Shown one piece after another: positions 1 through 10,597 of a stretch of DNA of 64,000 nt. The notes under the pieces are model-generated. The model was not told the origin of the DNA. It saw nothing but the letters and a program-made list of their open reading frames with translations, and ran no database searches. The stretch comes from Gymnopus androsaceus JB14 (taxonomy: Eukaryota; Basidiomycota; Agaricomycetes; Agaricales; Omphalotaceae). The stretch spans positions 1-64,000 of the forward strand of contig ML769547.1 in NCBI GenBank assembly GCA_009733575.1. Reading direction: 5' to 3'. How positions within the stretch are numbered: the stretch's first letter is position 1; every line of letters starts with the position of its first letter. Position numbers and translations under genes: made by a program.

Positions 1-69
1 TTCCTTACCACCATCACACTCGCTCCAGTTGTGGCTCTGGTCTCTACCATTAAGAAATACGTAAACTAG
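1..69 (+). CDS. C-terminal tail of a gene cut by the window edge (partial)
   Basis: The first 69 bases are open in frame 1 and end with TAG at 67-69. They encode a hydrophobic stretch (FLTTITLAPVVALVSTIKKY) of the kind that could be a last membrane segment with a short basic tail. The start lies outside the window. I do not recognise the family. The piece is too short to exclude a chance open frame. Confidence 0.3.
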   Translation, partial: FLTTITLAPVVALVSTIKKYVN

Positions 70-367
70 TTAGCATTTGTGAACCTCCGGAACGTACTTC
101 GAAGAAACTCTGAAGCAACTGCAGTAATATCGGCGGAAATCAACTCGACCGAGTCGACCCTTTGTTCAAGCGCTTCACCTAGTGAAGCTTTAGAGTGCTC
201 AGCGCTCATCTATTGATGCATCGATTATCAGAAAATCAGGATTCAATTGTACAAACCCGCTGAACTTGAACCGTGGTATTGGTTGATGAAAGCTTATTTG
301 AATTCATAAATGTTGAAGACTCTAGACTTCTTTTTCGGTGCCCCTCTTTTTTGCAGTCATCGTTCGC

Positions 368-1373
368 ATGGCTGGCAAAACGGAACACTCGTTCAACGAC
401 TCTGCTTACGATAGGGCCCGTCTAGCTCTTCTCAAGCATGCAGCCACTCGGACCCTGGTTGAAAATGGAGAGTATCCCCTAGAACGCTGGGCGAAGGAGT
501 TTGCGGAGCACAGGGTACGGTTTAATGCTTCGAAAATATTCTTCTCCGTTAGATTTATCCTAATTTCAGGCGAGGTACGACCAAGTTGTCTCCATCCTTC
601 ATCCCGACAAGGATCCTCGAAAAATTGATACCCGCACTCAAAACGCGCTTATGGAATGCGACGGATTTATTCGCTTGCATGCCTCGTCGAACTGGGAAGG
701 AAGGTGGGTAGACCCACAGTGGCTCAAAGCTGCTTTGGAACGCGAGAAAAACGAGCGCGAATTGCGCGCGGCTCAAATCTTAGAAGCTGCCGAGGTCAAG
801 TTTGACTATCCCCAGGGCGAAATGGCTAGATCTAGGAAGACTCTTGTGATACCGGAAATGAAGCAAAAGTCGGTCAAAAGACGTGTCCTGGCAGCTGTGG
901 AGATCGAGATACCCAGAAAGCATTCCATGCCGCCGCAGCCTTCCTCCTTTTCCAAAAAGCGAGAACGTAAAACCTCAGATGGGGCACCTCTGCCTGTCAA
1001 ACGCACGCGTTCACAGACCTCCTTGAAGCAGCACAGTCTGACGAGTCTGGGGATCCGAGACAGCCCGCCTTTGACGGTCAAAAATACGCCCCAGTGTGAT
1101 CGATGCATCAACAAGAAGAAAGAATGTTTCTCGGAGATGACTAGGAAGCGTTGCGAGGCTTGTTGCAGAGGAAAGCTCGCGTGTTCCTTGGTTCGGACAG
1201 AACGAAATTTGACCAAGGTTGCTTCCAGTAGTGCGTTTACTCTTGTATATAAGTACATGCCGGAAGACGCTTACACAGATAAACAGGTGCCCTCAAAAGC
1301 GAGTTCGATAACGACGTCCAAGAAGGAAGCTGTTCGGAGATGGATTCGGATTCGGTGGAAGCGTAGCTACTAG
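368..1373 (+). CDS. Basic Cys-rich protein, zinc-binding-like (hypothetical)
   Basis: The gene has two exons, 368-514 and 570-1373, joined over a 55-bp GT-AG intron (gtacgg...ttcag) that keeps the frame, and encodes about 316 aa. The middle is rich in Lys/Arg with nuclear-localisation-like runs (KKRERK, PVKRTR). Near residue 230 there is a six-Cys cluster: CDRC, then C six residues on, then RCEAC and C six residues after that. The C-x2-C-x6-C and C-x2-C-x6-C spacing recalls fungal Zn2Cys6 fingers, and similar clusters occur in basidiomycete-specific proteins. The Cys cluster is seen in the sequence; zinc binding and a nuclear role are inference. The ATG chosen is the second in the frame and gives MAGKTEHS; an upstream in-frame ATG at 338 is possible. 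No frame break is visible. Confidence 0.7.
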
Positions 1374-1466
1374 TTAACTGTTATTATGACTGCTCCAAGA
1401 TTTTCATGTACAAAACCGATGGATTAAAATTTAGGCGTTATTATTATTTTTTGGTCCGATAACATA

Positions 1467-1560
1467 GCCTTCTTAGCTCAGAGGTAGAGCGTTCCACTCG
1501 TACATCAATATTGATAGGTATTGCATGGAAAGGTCGCTAGTTCAAGTCTGGTAGGAGGCA
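1467..1560 (+). tRNA. tRNA-Thr (anticodon CGT) with a 22-nt intron
   Basis: A cloverleaf can be drawn by hand. The acceptor GCCTTCT pairs with AGGAGGC (one G-U), with discriminator A at 1560. The D arm is GCTC/GAGC. The anticodon stem is TTCCA/TGGAA, with a loop that reads CT-CGT-A and then A once an intron is removed. The T arm has stem GCTAG/CTGGT and loop TTCAAGT. The anticodon is at 1499-1501 (CGT, decodes ACG). The intron, 1503-1524, starts after position 37, the standard site for eukaryotic nuclear tRNA introns. The A-box-like sequence TAGCTCAGAGG and the B-box-like AGTTCAAGTCT are the expected Pol III internal promoters. Confidence 0.9.
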
Positions 1561-1897
1561 TTGATTTTCACCGCGAAAGTCGACTGATTTTTGCCACTTT
1601 GTCTTATTATTGCGAAAAGACCGTGTAGTTTAGCTACATAGATTCACATTAATTCAAAGAATGCTTATAAAGGACTACTATTGCCAAATCCAATCCCCCG
1701 CGTTTGATACTTCCTCAAGCACTTTCTCTCTCCATTTTCCGTAAGTTCTTCCTTGGTGAAGTCTTCCTTTCCTCTAATTCTTCGATCTTCAGTGCTTTTA
1801 CTTGACCATCATTCTCGGTGGCAGCTAAGCATTAAAGGGCGGCCTTGAGCTCTGTTTCAAGAGCAAGAGTTTTATGTTCTTGGGCGAATAGTTGACA

Positions 1898-2373
1898 ATG
1901 AGCAGCAAGCACCTCTTGATGAAGCTGCGGGATCGATACAAGGACATTGATACAGCTGGTAATTTACGAAGCTTACAGGTCGGAAACCTCCTCCTCTTTC
2001 TCCAGAACGCATTACATTGTCCATTAGTATTACCTGACTTGTGAGGATGAGTTTCATTAGCTCTTCAATCTGCGGGTCTCACGATCGAGACAAAGCTTAA
2101 ATTTCAGGGTGATGTTTTTGTTTATTTGTTGAGTCGGTTGACACTATTCGTTCAAATCGTAGTAGCACCCAAAGAGCCATATATAGCGATTCTTGCAAGT
2201 TCGAAAGATTTGATTGCGAGTGGGAAATCGCGAGCCTGAATGACAGACTGTCACAAATGCTGGGAATCGGGATACGCTTCGAAGCCTCAGATAACATATA
2301 CGATTCCTGTCGGGATCCGGATGCCATCATAAACGTCAAGGAGAAGTTCAAGAAGAAGTCAATCACCACGTGA
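1898..2373 (+). other. Possible gene remnant upstream of the hAT insertion
   Basis: A TATA-like tataaagg (near 1668) precedes several plausible short coding pieces. One starts at ATG 1898 (MSSKHLLMKL...). A better one is open to TGA 2371-2373 and reads DCEWEIASLNDRLSQMLGIG near 2212-2271. I could not build a convincing spliced model and do not recognise a family. The hAT element starts only 20 bp downstream of the stop. If this was a real gene, its 3' region has been separated from sequence that now lies beyond 6220. Confidence 0.22.
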
Positions 2374-2590
2374 CCGTTCCGAGCGTCGATGTCTAGGGTT
2401 GCGTAAGAAACCTCCGGAAGTTTTCAACCTGGTTCTATACCTGGGGCCTCCGAAGGGGGGTGGTTTAAAACAAGTTTAAAACCAGTCACGTGGTACCGAA
2501 AAAAGCAGAAAAATCCCCGCCGCCTACGGCGGCGAAATTCTGTATCTGTATTCAAAGGTATACAAACAACAATAGTTAGCTACATAGATG

Positions 2591-5205
2591 TTAAAAAGAA
2601 AGGCTGAAGTCATCATCAGGAATGCCAGAAGCACCCCTACTCTCAACAACTTTCATACCAGTATCATCTGCAATGTCAACAATGTCCTCCGCAAGCATGT
2701 TCCTAAGCCAAGATGACATGCGATTGACATGCTGAACTAGGAGCTCAGAGGCAGGGGACTTGTCAATCAATCCATCCAAACCCTCTTCTTCCATGTCCTT
2801 CTCAATGGATTGGTCCAACCACTTGTCCGATTCCTCATCATGAAGAAGTTGTTGAGTTTCAGGGTGTGACATGGAACCAACAAACTTGTTCTTTACATGG
2901 CGATAATGTATACTAGGGTTTCGCTTTTGAGCTGACTAAGAAAGAAGATCAGTTACTGGCTCGGAGCTCTAGATAGTAGATATACATACCCTTTTCTCGG
3001 CTTGATAGAACTGTCCCACCTGTGTAATTGCCGTCATTGTTGTGACTTTCATGCGGCTACGCTCAGGCGGTGTAAGCCAAGTAAAACGAGACACAGTACG
3101 CTCTTCAGCCATTGAATTCACCCATAGTGAGTAAAGTTTGACGGCAAGCAACTATAGGAGATTGTCAGGTAATAAGTTGGATAAATGAGACAAACTTACC
3201 GGAAGAACTTGTGCGAGCTGGCTTCCAGCAAAAACCTTCCACCACGTAATACAGCATGCGGATCCATCTCCTTTGGAGGTATATTGAAAGGAAACTGTCG
3301 GCAAGCATATAATTTGAGTTCCGTAATAAGCTGGTCCTTGAATTCCCAAGCACGACCCTTGAACTTGGTAAATTTAGGTTTTGTGCCATGTTTGATTTCA
3401 TTCTCTGCTATTTTGCAGAGTTCCTGAGCAACTTCTTTAAATACCATTGGATGATCGATGCCTTCAAAGCCTTCCTGAAGGTATCGAATATCTTCTTGTC
3501 TGAAAACATGGCCATCTCGTTGAATATTATCTGAATAATAATAATGATTTGAGCAAAATGAATATAACAAGAAAAATGCGACACACTAGGGTTCAGAAAT
3601 GCAGCTGCAATGAAGGCTTTCGAAGCAATGTTTCCCGGGGATGCGGGATCAAATAACTGTGCATAATGTCGGTTTAGAAGACCCAGAACCTCCTCTTGAG
3701 TCTCCGGCGGAAAATCATTGTTGGGATTCCTCACAACTTCCTCAATCTCGAGCATGACCGCATGAACAAGTAGGTAAACGTTGTTTGCGTTGGCGTCATT
3801 TGATTCGAGGCAATGGACTGCTTTTGCAATTGGAAGCCCAAGTGCAAGAAGCTGGGAGTTCTTGAACGCGAAATCCTGGGTCTGCCGAGAGAGCTTGCTT
3901 CCTGGCTGGAATGAAGTTTTGGTCTGAGTAAAAAACAATTAGAAAAGGGTTGAATTAGCAAGTTGCATATGTCAAACCTCAAATTTCACATCTCCTAATT
4001 CGACAACCTTCTGTATTGCTGGTGCACATCTCTGAACTGAAGCACATGCATGAACAATAGTACAAAAGCATGTTTTACCGATTGCCTCGAGTCCGCGAGT
4101 TTCGCGGGTTGATTTGAGTGCATCTGCGAGTTGCTTGATACCAAGGTGTGATTTGTGGAAAAATGCAATCGTTCCTCGAACAATTTTCACAGTCTATAAA
4201 CTAGATCAGGATTGTATACTTCAATATTAATAGACAATACCTTTTCAAAGTAGTCCAGTTTTGCGAGTTCCTTGCAAATAAGACTAAGAAAATGACGCAC
4301 ATCAGGGAGGGCAATGATAGTTGGGAACTTGCAGATAATTAATTGTCGAGCGAGACGTGTATTCCCAGTACTGTCACTAACTATCCCGCAGAATTTCTCA
4401 ATGCTGATTTGAAGGATAATCTGAAGAGCGATGAGAATTCAATACAATTCTCAAAGAGGAAGTCCGTGCTCACCGCGATGACCAACGCTTTGATCCATTC
4501 AGCTGTGTGAGAATCACCCGTTGCTTCTTTTGCTTCAACCAGATACGCTCTCGATTTCTCAGGAATGGACGCGTGAAATGTCCAAAATGCTTCCCGACCT
4601 CTCAATGTACCACTGTCAAACGATGATGTCAAGTTATTGGCCTCCCGCAGATGCTCCATCTGCTTTCTCTTCACTTCCTCTTGTTCTGCTGGAATAAAAT
4701 TGGTTTCAAGTTTTTTGCGGCTGGGGACATGGTATGAGTGATCGGCAGCATTCAGTATTTCAATGAATTCATCTCTGGAGATGAGATGCATAGGAAGTCC
4801 GGCGACGCAGAAGAGTTTTGTGATGGCAAGAGCTAGATGTGCATGCCTCTGAGTACATCCCTTTTCTTTAGCTCCGGTGAAGTATTTTGTTGATGCTGAT
4901 GAGATTTTGAAAGGTGTTTTTGAGTTGACCTGAGGTTTTTCCTTCTCGACTGCATCACTAAATTTTTGACGTTTCGCAGCCTGTTTATCAGCGTCGTGAA
5001 CCAAGACCGATGGAGCTGTCTTTCGTTTGAACACTGCAGCTTCATCACGAAGATTCTTTGGCAACTTCGTACAGTCTTTGGCATGACGTGTAACGCGTCC
5101 CTTTGCACAACCCGCAAAGGTAAACCCGCACTTCTCCCCTTTACATTGCCAGAGTTGTTTAGCTGGCCTGGATTTCTTTGCGCAGCGCTGGAGGAGCTTG
5201 TTCAT
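2591..5205 (-). CDS. hAT-family transposase with BED-like zinc finger (frame break)
   Basis: The protein begins with a BED-like finger near residues 18-47 (WQCKGEKCGFTF, then a HxxxC pair). The catalytic core spans several exons joined by GT-AG introns (for example 4420-4473): SSFDSGTL, then VSDSTGNTRLARQ followed by LPDVRHFLSLICKEL. These match the DUF659/hAT core layout, with Asp residues in both blocks. The C-terminus has the hAT dimerisation signature (AVKLYSLWVNSMAEERTVS, FTWLTPPERSRM, near 3020-3150). The family cuts and pastes DNA and generates 8-bp target duplications, as seen at the ends here. Around 3250 the frame has to change by one base between the PPKEMDPHA block and the WWKVFAGSQ block, so the gene may be inactive or contain a sequencing indel. 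Exon ends are approximate. Confidence 0.8.
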
Positions 5206-5220
5206 CAAGGGATCCGGGGG

Positions 5221-6030
5221 TCAACCACCCTTTTTACTATCCTTCTTCAGCTCAGGTAAATCCACGAGCAAGCGGAAATCCACCTCCTCTTCCTCTACAT
5301 CATCCTCCTCCCCCATCTCTTCCTCAATATCAGCCTCTTTTCGCTTTTAAGCCGTCTCATGGTTCTGTTCTTCCTCAAGCTCTCTAGTCAACACCACTGC
5401 GAGCTGGGTAATATTTTCATTGTTCAGCCATTGCTGGCTCAGGAACGAACTGAGCGAGGTGATTTCACCACCACCCTACTCCCACGAGAGCACTGACTCC
5501 CATGGTATGCTCCCTAACAGGACCTGCGGCATGACAAATAATGTGCCCTGAGCTGAACCTGCCAAGCTGTCTCGTCCTTGAAGCTATTCCAGAGCATATC
5601 TCCATGCACAATGGGAATGTGTAAGCTTTGCAGCTGTTTCCCAGAAAGTGAGTACCCAGAATGGCAGATATATTTCTCGAACATCATTTGATGCGCTCGT
5701 TGTTCCCTGGTATAGAAAGGATTGATTTCCTTCCTCAAGTGCATGTGGAGCGGAGCAGAGAAGGTCCATGAGGTCGAAATGAGCAGGAATATGAAGTGTC
5801 GGGATTAACTTTAGAGCAATGTCAACTGTCAGTGTACTCGGAAGTGTGGAAAAGACATTTTTATTGGACATTAATGGTTCGAGTTCACCTTCGGATACAG
5901 GTAATGGAAAACTGAGAATATCAGTTACGCGTAGAGTTGGAGGGGGGAGCAATGCTAAGATAGGTTCGGGAACTGGCGCTCGATCTGCAAGGGATGGGCT
6001 GTCCTGTATGTCTATTATGTCTGTAGACAT
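5221..6030 (-). CDS. Accessory ORF of the hAT element (hypothetical)
   Basis: This region lies upstream of the transposase on the same strand and inside the TIRs. It starts with MSTDIIDIQDSP and contains a block ending REIYLPFWVLTFWETAAKL, then, after frame changes or introns between about 5420 and 5590, SLSSFLSQQWLNNEN and an acidic Glu/Asp-rich tail. From memory, such a leucine-rich plus FLSxxWL arrangement occurs at the N-terminus of transposon-encoded proteins in Agaricomycetes that often continue into a cysteine protease. No protease is present here. Its function is unknown. The reading frame is not continuous, so this is either a multi-exon gene or a remnant. Confidence 0.4.
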
Positions 6031-6282
6031 GTTGGAATTGATTGAGTCGGCGATGAGATTAAAAATGAATAAAATTTATGAAATTTAGCTGCACGTGTCA
6101 TATGTATATTATGGTATATCTGGGCTCGGATGGGCATTGGTATGAAACAGGTATGAAACGGTTTAAAACCTCAAAGTCACGTGAGGTGGTCAGAAACCTA
6201 TGTTTCTTACGCAGCCCTATCGATGTCATCGTTCGAACTTGAACATGCATGATGCAAGCAAGCAGCACGCGACTAGGACTCT

Positions 6283-8893
6283 TCAGACTCCAGAGACGGA
6301 AATTCATGTGCATTGATCTTCAACATTCATTGAACTAATCCACTACATCAGGTACTGTACTCTACATGTCTTGTCATTGTCTGCTCACCTGGCTTCAATG
6401 CAATCTGCTGGAACTATTTTTTGTCTTTTAGACAATTTAGACAATGAATACTGTACAGCTGTGCACCTCGCTGACCATCGTGGCGGTTAATTGCTGGTTG
6501 ATGTATATCATTTACAATCCCCGGATGCATCGACATTGCCACTCTGACTATCAAATTCGAGGGCTCTTGCGGAGACCTTTAAATTTTCAAGACCCTGCTA
6601 GGTTTTTTACTCCACTATCTGGTGACTAATTTTGTGGTTGGAGGTATTGGTGCAAATAGGCAGGACCTGGAAGCGCGAGGTTGACCGCAGATATGAGCAC
6701 TCAACACCAGTCCCAGAGAAGGGGTTTCCCTTTTTTTCAGATTCTGAAAAGGTTCATCCAAGGTTCATCCCACTTTTCCAATTTTAAATCAGTCATCTGG
6801 TGCCCCGATCCGTCCTCTCAGAGCTGGTCTCCGATGCTAGCAGAGCCGCTTTCCGTTACAGGCATGCATCTGAGCTACCATTTCGCTGCGAGTGCCTTCG
6901 ACCTATCCTTTGCTCCCTGCCTCTCAGTGTTAGTGAAACTTATCATTATGAACCAACCGGTGCGCTCACTTACAGGCCATTGTTGCCAAAGACGAAAGCG
7001 AGAAAGAGGAGGCGGTGGAGAAATCCGATCGCTGCCAACACCCAACTCGAACTCTTGGGCACCTTAAATCATGACACCGACCCAATTCAATTGTTGCACA
7101 GCTGCGTGTTTGAAGCGACAGGATGATTCGATTCTCTTTTCCGGGGGAATACATGGCAAAGGCTATATGTAAACACTGTAAAAGGGAGGTTCAGAGGCGA
7201 AATGGAGGCAAGCCAAGGATGGGAAAGCTATTTGAGCAGCCATTTTTTACCGGTGGCTTGAAGGAATTGTTTTTTGTGCAACGGGTTGAGGCTGACCAGA
7301 AATTGTTATGCTATGGGGCGGGGTTATCCAACGAGATTTGGACTGAGCTACTTGCTCCTTACTGCCAATATGCGACTTGGAATCGAACCCTAGTGCTTCA
7401 ACCTTCCATCCATGTTTTTCTTGCACCTCTCTCATTCAAGCTTTATTTCAACTTATCAAATTCAGCCTTAACCCACGGACATTCCTCAAGGCACGTCTTT
7501 GCTTGAAGACTCGGTCAGATTCTATGCAACTAATCAAGGCCTTAAGCTAGTTTGTTACAGTCGTGTCCCATCAAGTTGACAGTAGTACCATAACTCGTAT
7601 GCATACAACTTCCATGAATTCATGGGTGATATTACCCACAACGCACAACTAACACGACATGAGCGTCAACCTCTCATTCGGGTCTCTTTGAATATATTTC
7701 GCGCTTCCATCTTGGTGGCGTAATAATTTTTGCTTCCCCCTTGGCCGGTTGTTCGATCCAATGATTCAATCCCTCTCAAGGCTATCTCCGCTTTCCAGAT
7801 ATGCGAATGCCTGGTATATAATGCATAACATGCGCATTCGATTGTGGTCAATTCGACTCATGGATCTCGGTGGCAGTAAGAAAGGTAAAAGCATTGTACT
7901 ACTGTGCAATTTATAGAAATCGGTACTAATCGCCCTTTTTCCAGCGTTATCCGGTTCTTTGGGGACGGTTTGTGAGTGTTAAACCGATTCACTTGGTGAG
8001 TTACTACATCATTCTTGATGAGGTGGTACAATCGCGAAACGCTGCTCAGATATGCAGTGAGGCCAACCCCTTCCTTTCCCCTTTCATTCTTTCCTTCTCA
8101 TGTCTTGAATGACCAGCACTGACACTGATGCAGCTGCGGCTGCCGCTAAAACCGCCCCTGAATATGGAGAAATCTTCACTTAAGTGTAGCTCAGGTTGCT
8201 GTAGAAACGATGTCGAGTTGACCGCAAACTATCAAGCAAGAGGTCAATGTTCTCCGAATCTTCATCTCTCTCTCCGTCAAGTCAGAGTCTCTAAAATGAT
8301 CCGTCCCACTCATCGAAGGAAGACACTTCAAACCACGCTCAGATCGCGATGCATGTTTTGATAACATGGTACTGGTGAGTGTGCATAATTCTTTTACTTA
8401 GTACTTATGAGGATTTTGTTCTCGAAATGTGATTTTCTGAGCTCGGGTTGAGCAGATGAAGCAGATCTTGAATTGATCTCAAGTTGGTATGTTCTGAATC
8501 TGTCCGACCATTTTATAGCGGCAGCACTAAATACCAAACACCAACTTCTTGGAATTGTTGCGAAAAAAGTTCCTAATCCACTGTGGTCTGACAGGACTGA
8601 GCTGAAAGATGCGGTCATTAGCGGTTGAATAAATTCTAGCACTTGCAGGAATCTTGCCTTTACCCGGACACTACACCTTCCCTCTCATTAAAGTCTCCTT
8701 GGTAACTAATGTTTTTTCTTCATACTTTGACGAGATATCATGTTTAGTGCGCGAGGTTGTTTCATTCGGAACTCGACACGCGACACGGATATTGGGTATC
8801 AATCTGATTATCTGTGCCGCCAAACTATGTATACATAGTTATCATCAGAACAGATAGATGTATAGAGTTCAAAGCAATTCAAAGCTTATATTC
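6283..8893. repeat. Dispersed direct repeat, copy A (about 2.6 kb)
   Basis: From about 6283 (agagacggaaatt...) to about 8893 (caattcaaagcttatatt) the sequence is collinear with 10598-12925, with many substitutions and small indels. Shared landmarks include cgtggcggttaattgctg, gaggaggcggtggag, aatacatggcaaagg, cagcgttatccggttctt and gtgcgcgaggttgtttcatt. Coding potential is weak: short BED-like scraps (EYMAKAICKHCKRE near 7147) do not extend into a gene in either copy. It is probably a decayed element or segmental duplication. The left end begins 56 bp beyond the hAT target duplication. Confidence 0.75.
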
Positions 8894-8953
8894 TTCAACC
8901 GTCTCCTTCCCATAGCTTATTCGCAGCTCCCGCATCCCCCCGCTTTGTCTTGG

Positions 8954-9876
8954 TCAACCGGTCTCACCCCGTGCTAGCCCTCCGCCATCTGCCTCAATCT
9001 GAAGCGAAGTCTTGAACTCTGCTTCTCCTGCTGTCTTAGCAGGCACTTCATTACCTTTCGGTACGGGTATCAGGGGTTGATTATAGATGTGAGCCAAGCC
9101 ACGCATGGTGACACGCTCGCCTTCCATACGAAGAGATTTGTTCTGGAGATACCGCAGTAAGGACGTGTGCGACGAAGCCTGTTAAAATTGTTTTAGACGT
9201 GTGTACAGAGAAAGATGATTTAGACTTACCGCCGATATCATCCTCACTTGTAACGCTAAATGGTGTTTCTCCTTTACCCAACACGTTGACGGAATTGCTT
9301 GTCTCAAGTCCAACGATCCATTGAAGATATTCTGTGAAGAATCCCATCTTTGAGGAGCGACGATGAGTAATGAGCCTTTCCGACAAAAAGAAAAAAAAAG
9401 ATTTACATAGAATCGCATATAGCATATATAAGGTAGTCCAATCGTCTTCAAATGTTCTGGAGGCAAAAAGATCATTTCCAGAACACACTCGAATGAACAG
9501 AGATTACCTACCAGCGAGCCCATCCTTCACTAGCCAGACCCCACTCAGATGGGACAAACAATTTGACTATTCCACTTGCTTTTGCTTCGTCCGCCAATGG
9601 GCGCTGTGCCTTCATACTGGATGCAGTAGCCGAGAGAGTACTGACCACAATCTCGATGTTATGGCGTTTAAGAAGAGCAGTGAGGGTTGGTACGTTGGTG
9701 TAGTCTGCCTCAATTATGGGTACAGAGGAGAGATCTGGAGGGAGTGAATTTGCAGCGGCAGTGCGGGTAATGACAATGGGATTCGCTTGTTTAGTATTAA
9801 TGAGAGCGCGCAGGATGTACGTTTGAATACCACCCGCGCCAACGAGAGCAATATTCTTGAAGGAAGTAGAAGGCAT
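8954..9876 (-). CDS. NmrA-like / isoflavone-reductase-like NAD(P)-binding protein (frame break near the C-terminus)
   Basis: The start MPSTSFKNIALVGAGGIQ (ATG at 9876) contains the Rossmann motif GAGGIQ. The motif VPSEWGLASEG follows, then after short introns EHLKTIGLPY, GFFTEYLQW and VTSEDDIGGFVAHVLT, all in the order usual for fungal NmrA-like reductases. These proteins bind NADPH and act as small-molecule reductases or redox sensors. After AVSPEQ (near 9140) the original frame stops early. The conserved continuation (LRMEGERVTMRGL) is in the next frame and runs to TGA 8954-8956, so one base appears gained or lost. The gene sits alone between the two 2.5-kb direct repeats. Confidence 0.7.
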
Positions 9877-10310
9877 TTCGATCGATAGAGCTAAGGGAGT
9901 CTGGATGAGTATATATTATACGATAGCGAGAAACTTAGTCACTCGATTGACCGAGTTTAGAGGAGTGCGTGCTGTCACCGACGCTAGCCGTGGCGTTAGG
10001 ACCGGGTGAGGTACTGTACGTGCTGACAGTGGCCATAGCGCTTTATCATCCAAATTTAAAATTGAAGAGGTCCATAGCTATCTTCCAAGCTGTGAAAAGA
10101 GGCAGCCTTGCGCGGAGAGGCCTGATCATGATGGAAGAAGAGACGAGTCGGAGAAGACGAGAAATTTCCCAGCACGTGCACGTAGGCGGTCAAAGCGTGA
10201 AATATCCTAGGTTTCGAATGTTCGACGGGGAGCACTACACCAGATATAGGTAGACGTGGCGCTACCTCTGATCACAGAACACACGGAAATCTCCATCGCA
10301 GGTGTAAAAT

Positions 10311-10470
10311 ATGATGTCACCTAATAATTCTCAAGAGTCCGTCTGTCCAGTGGGTATAAAGGCTTTGCAATTTTGCGAGTTCACCCTCAGTTTACGCCTC
10401 GATAACCATTCCACGAAATTCGACGACGACGCAGCCTCAGAAAAGGCTATCGAAAAAGACATTCAGGGTG
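10311..10470 (+). other. Orphan first exon-like ORF
   Basis: ATG 10311 opens a clean reading frame (MMSPNNSQESVCPVG...) that reaches a strong donor, cag/gtgagt, at about 10470. It is preceded by an ordinary promoter-like stretch. No convincing second exon was found. About 130 bp further on, repeat copy B begins. I infer a gene truncated by the repeat, but a chance ORF is not excluded. No family is recognised. Confidence 0.25.
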
Positions 10471-10597
10471 AGTACTATTCTCTCGCTTGCGAAGTATGTG
10501 TTTAACCATATTGGTTCATAAGCCAAAGGCCTCGGTCATCCGGCGGCGGTCGGCGACGAGCCGACTGTGGCCCACCGTCTACGGCTCTTCAAATTTT

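Larger units (their letters stand above)
2394..6219 (-). mobile_element. Complete hAT DNA transposon, 3826 bp, with TIRs and 8-bp TSD
   Basis: The ends are defined by an inverted pair: TAGGGTTGCGTAAGAAAC at 2394-2411 and its complement GTTTCTTACGCAGCCCTA at 6202-6219 (17 of 18 match). The flanks are a perfect 8-bp duplication, TCGATGTC, at 2386-2393 and 6220-6227, which is the hAT hallmark. Subterminal motifs (gtttaaaac, tcacgtg) also recur inverted near each end. The element carries two minus-strand reading regions: a BED-finger/hAT transposase (2591-5205) and an upstream accessory ORF (5221-6030). The strand given is that of the genes. The exact target duplication indicates a single, structurally intact insertion. 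Confidence 0.93.

Noticed and set aside
7376..7395. B-box-like ggttcgattcc on the minus strand
   Set aside because: The T stem does not pair, there is no D arm or acceptor, and the site is not conserved in repeat copy B.
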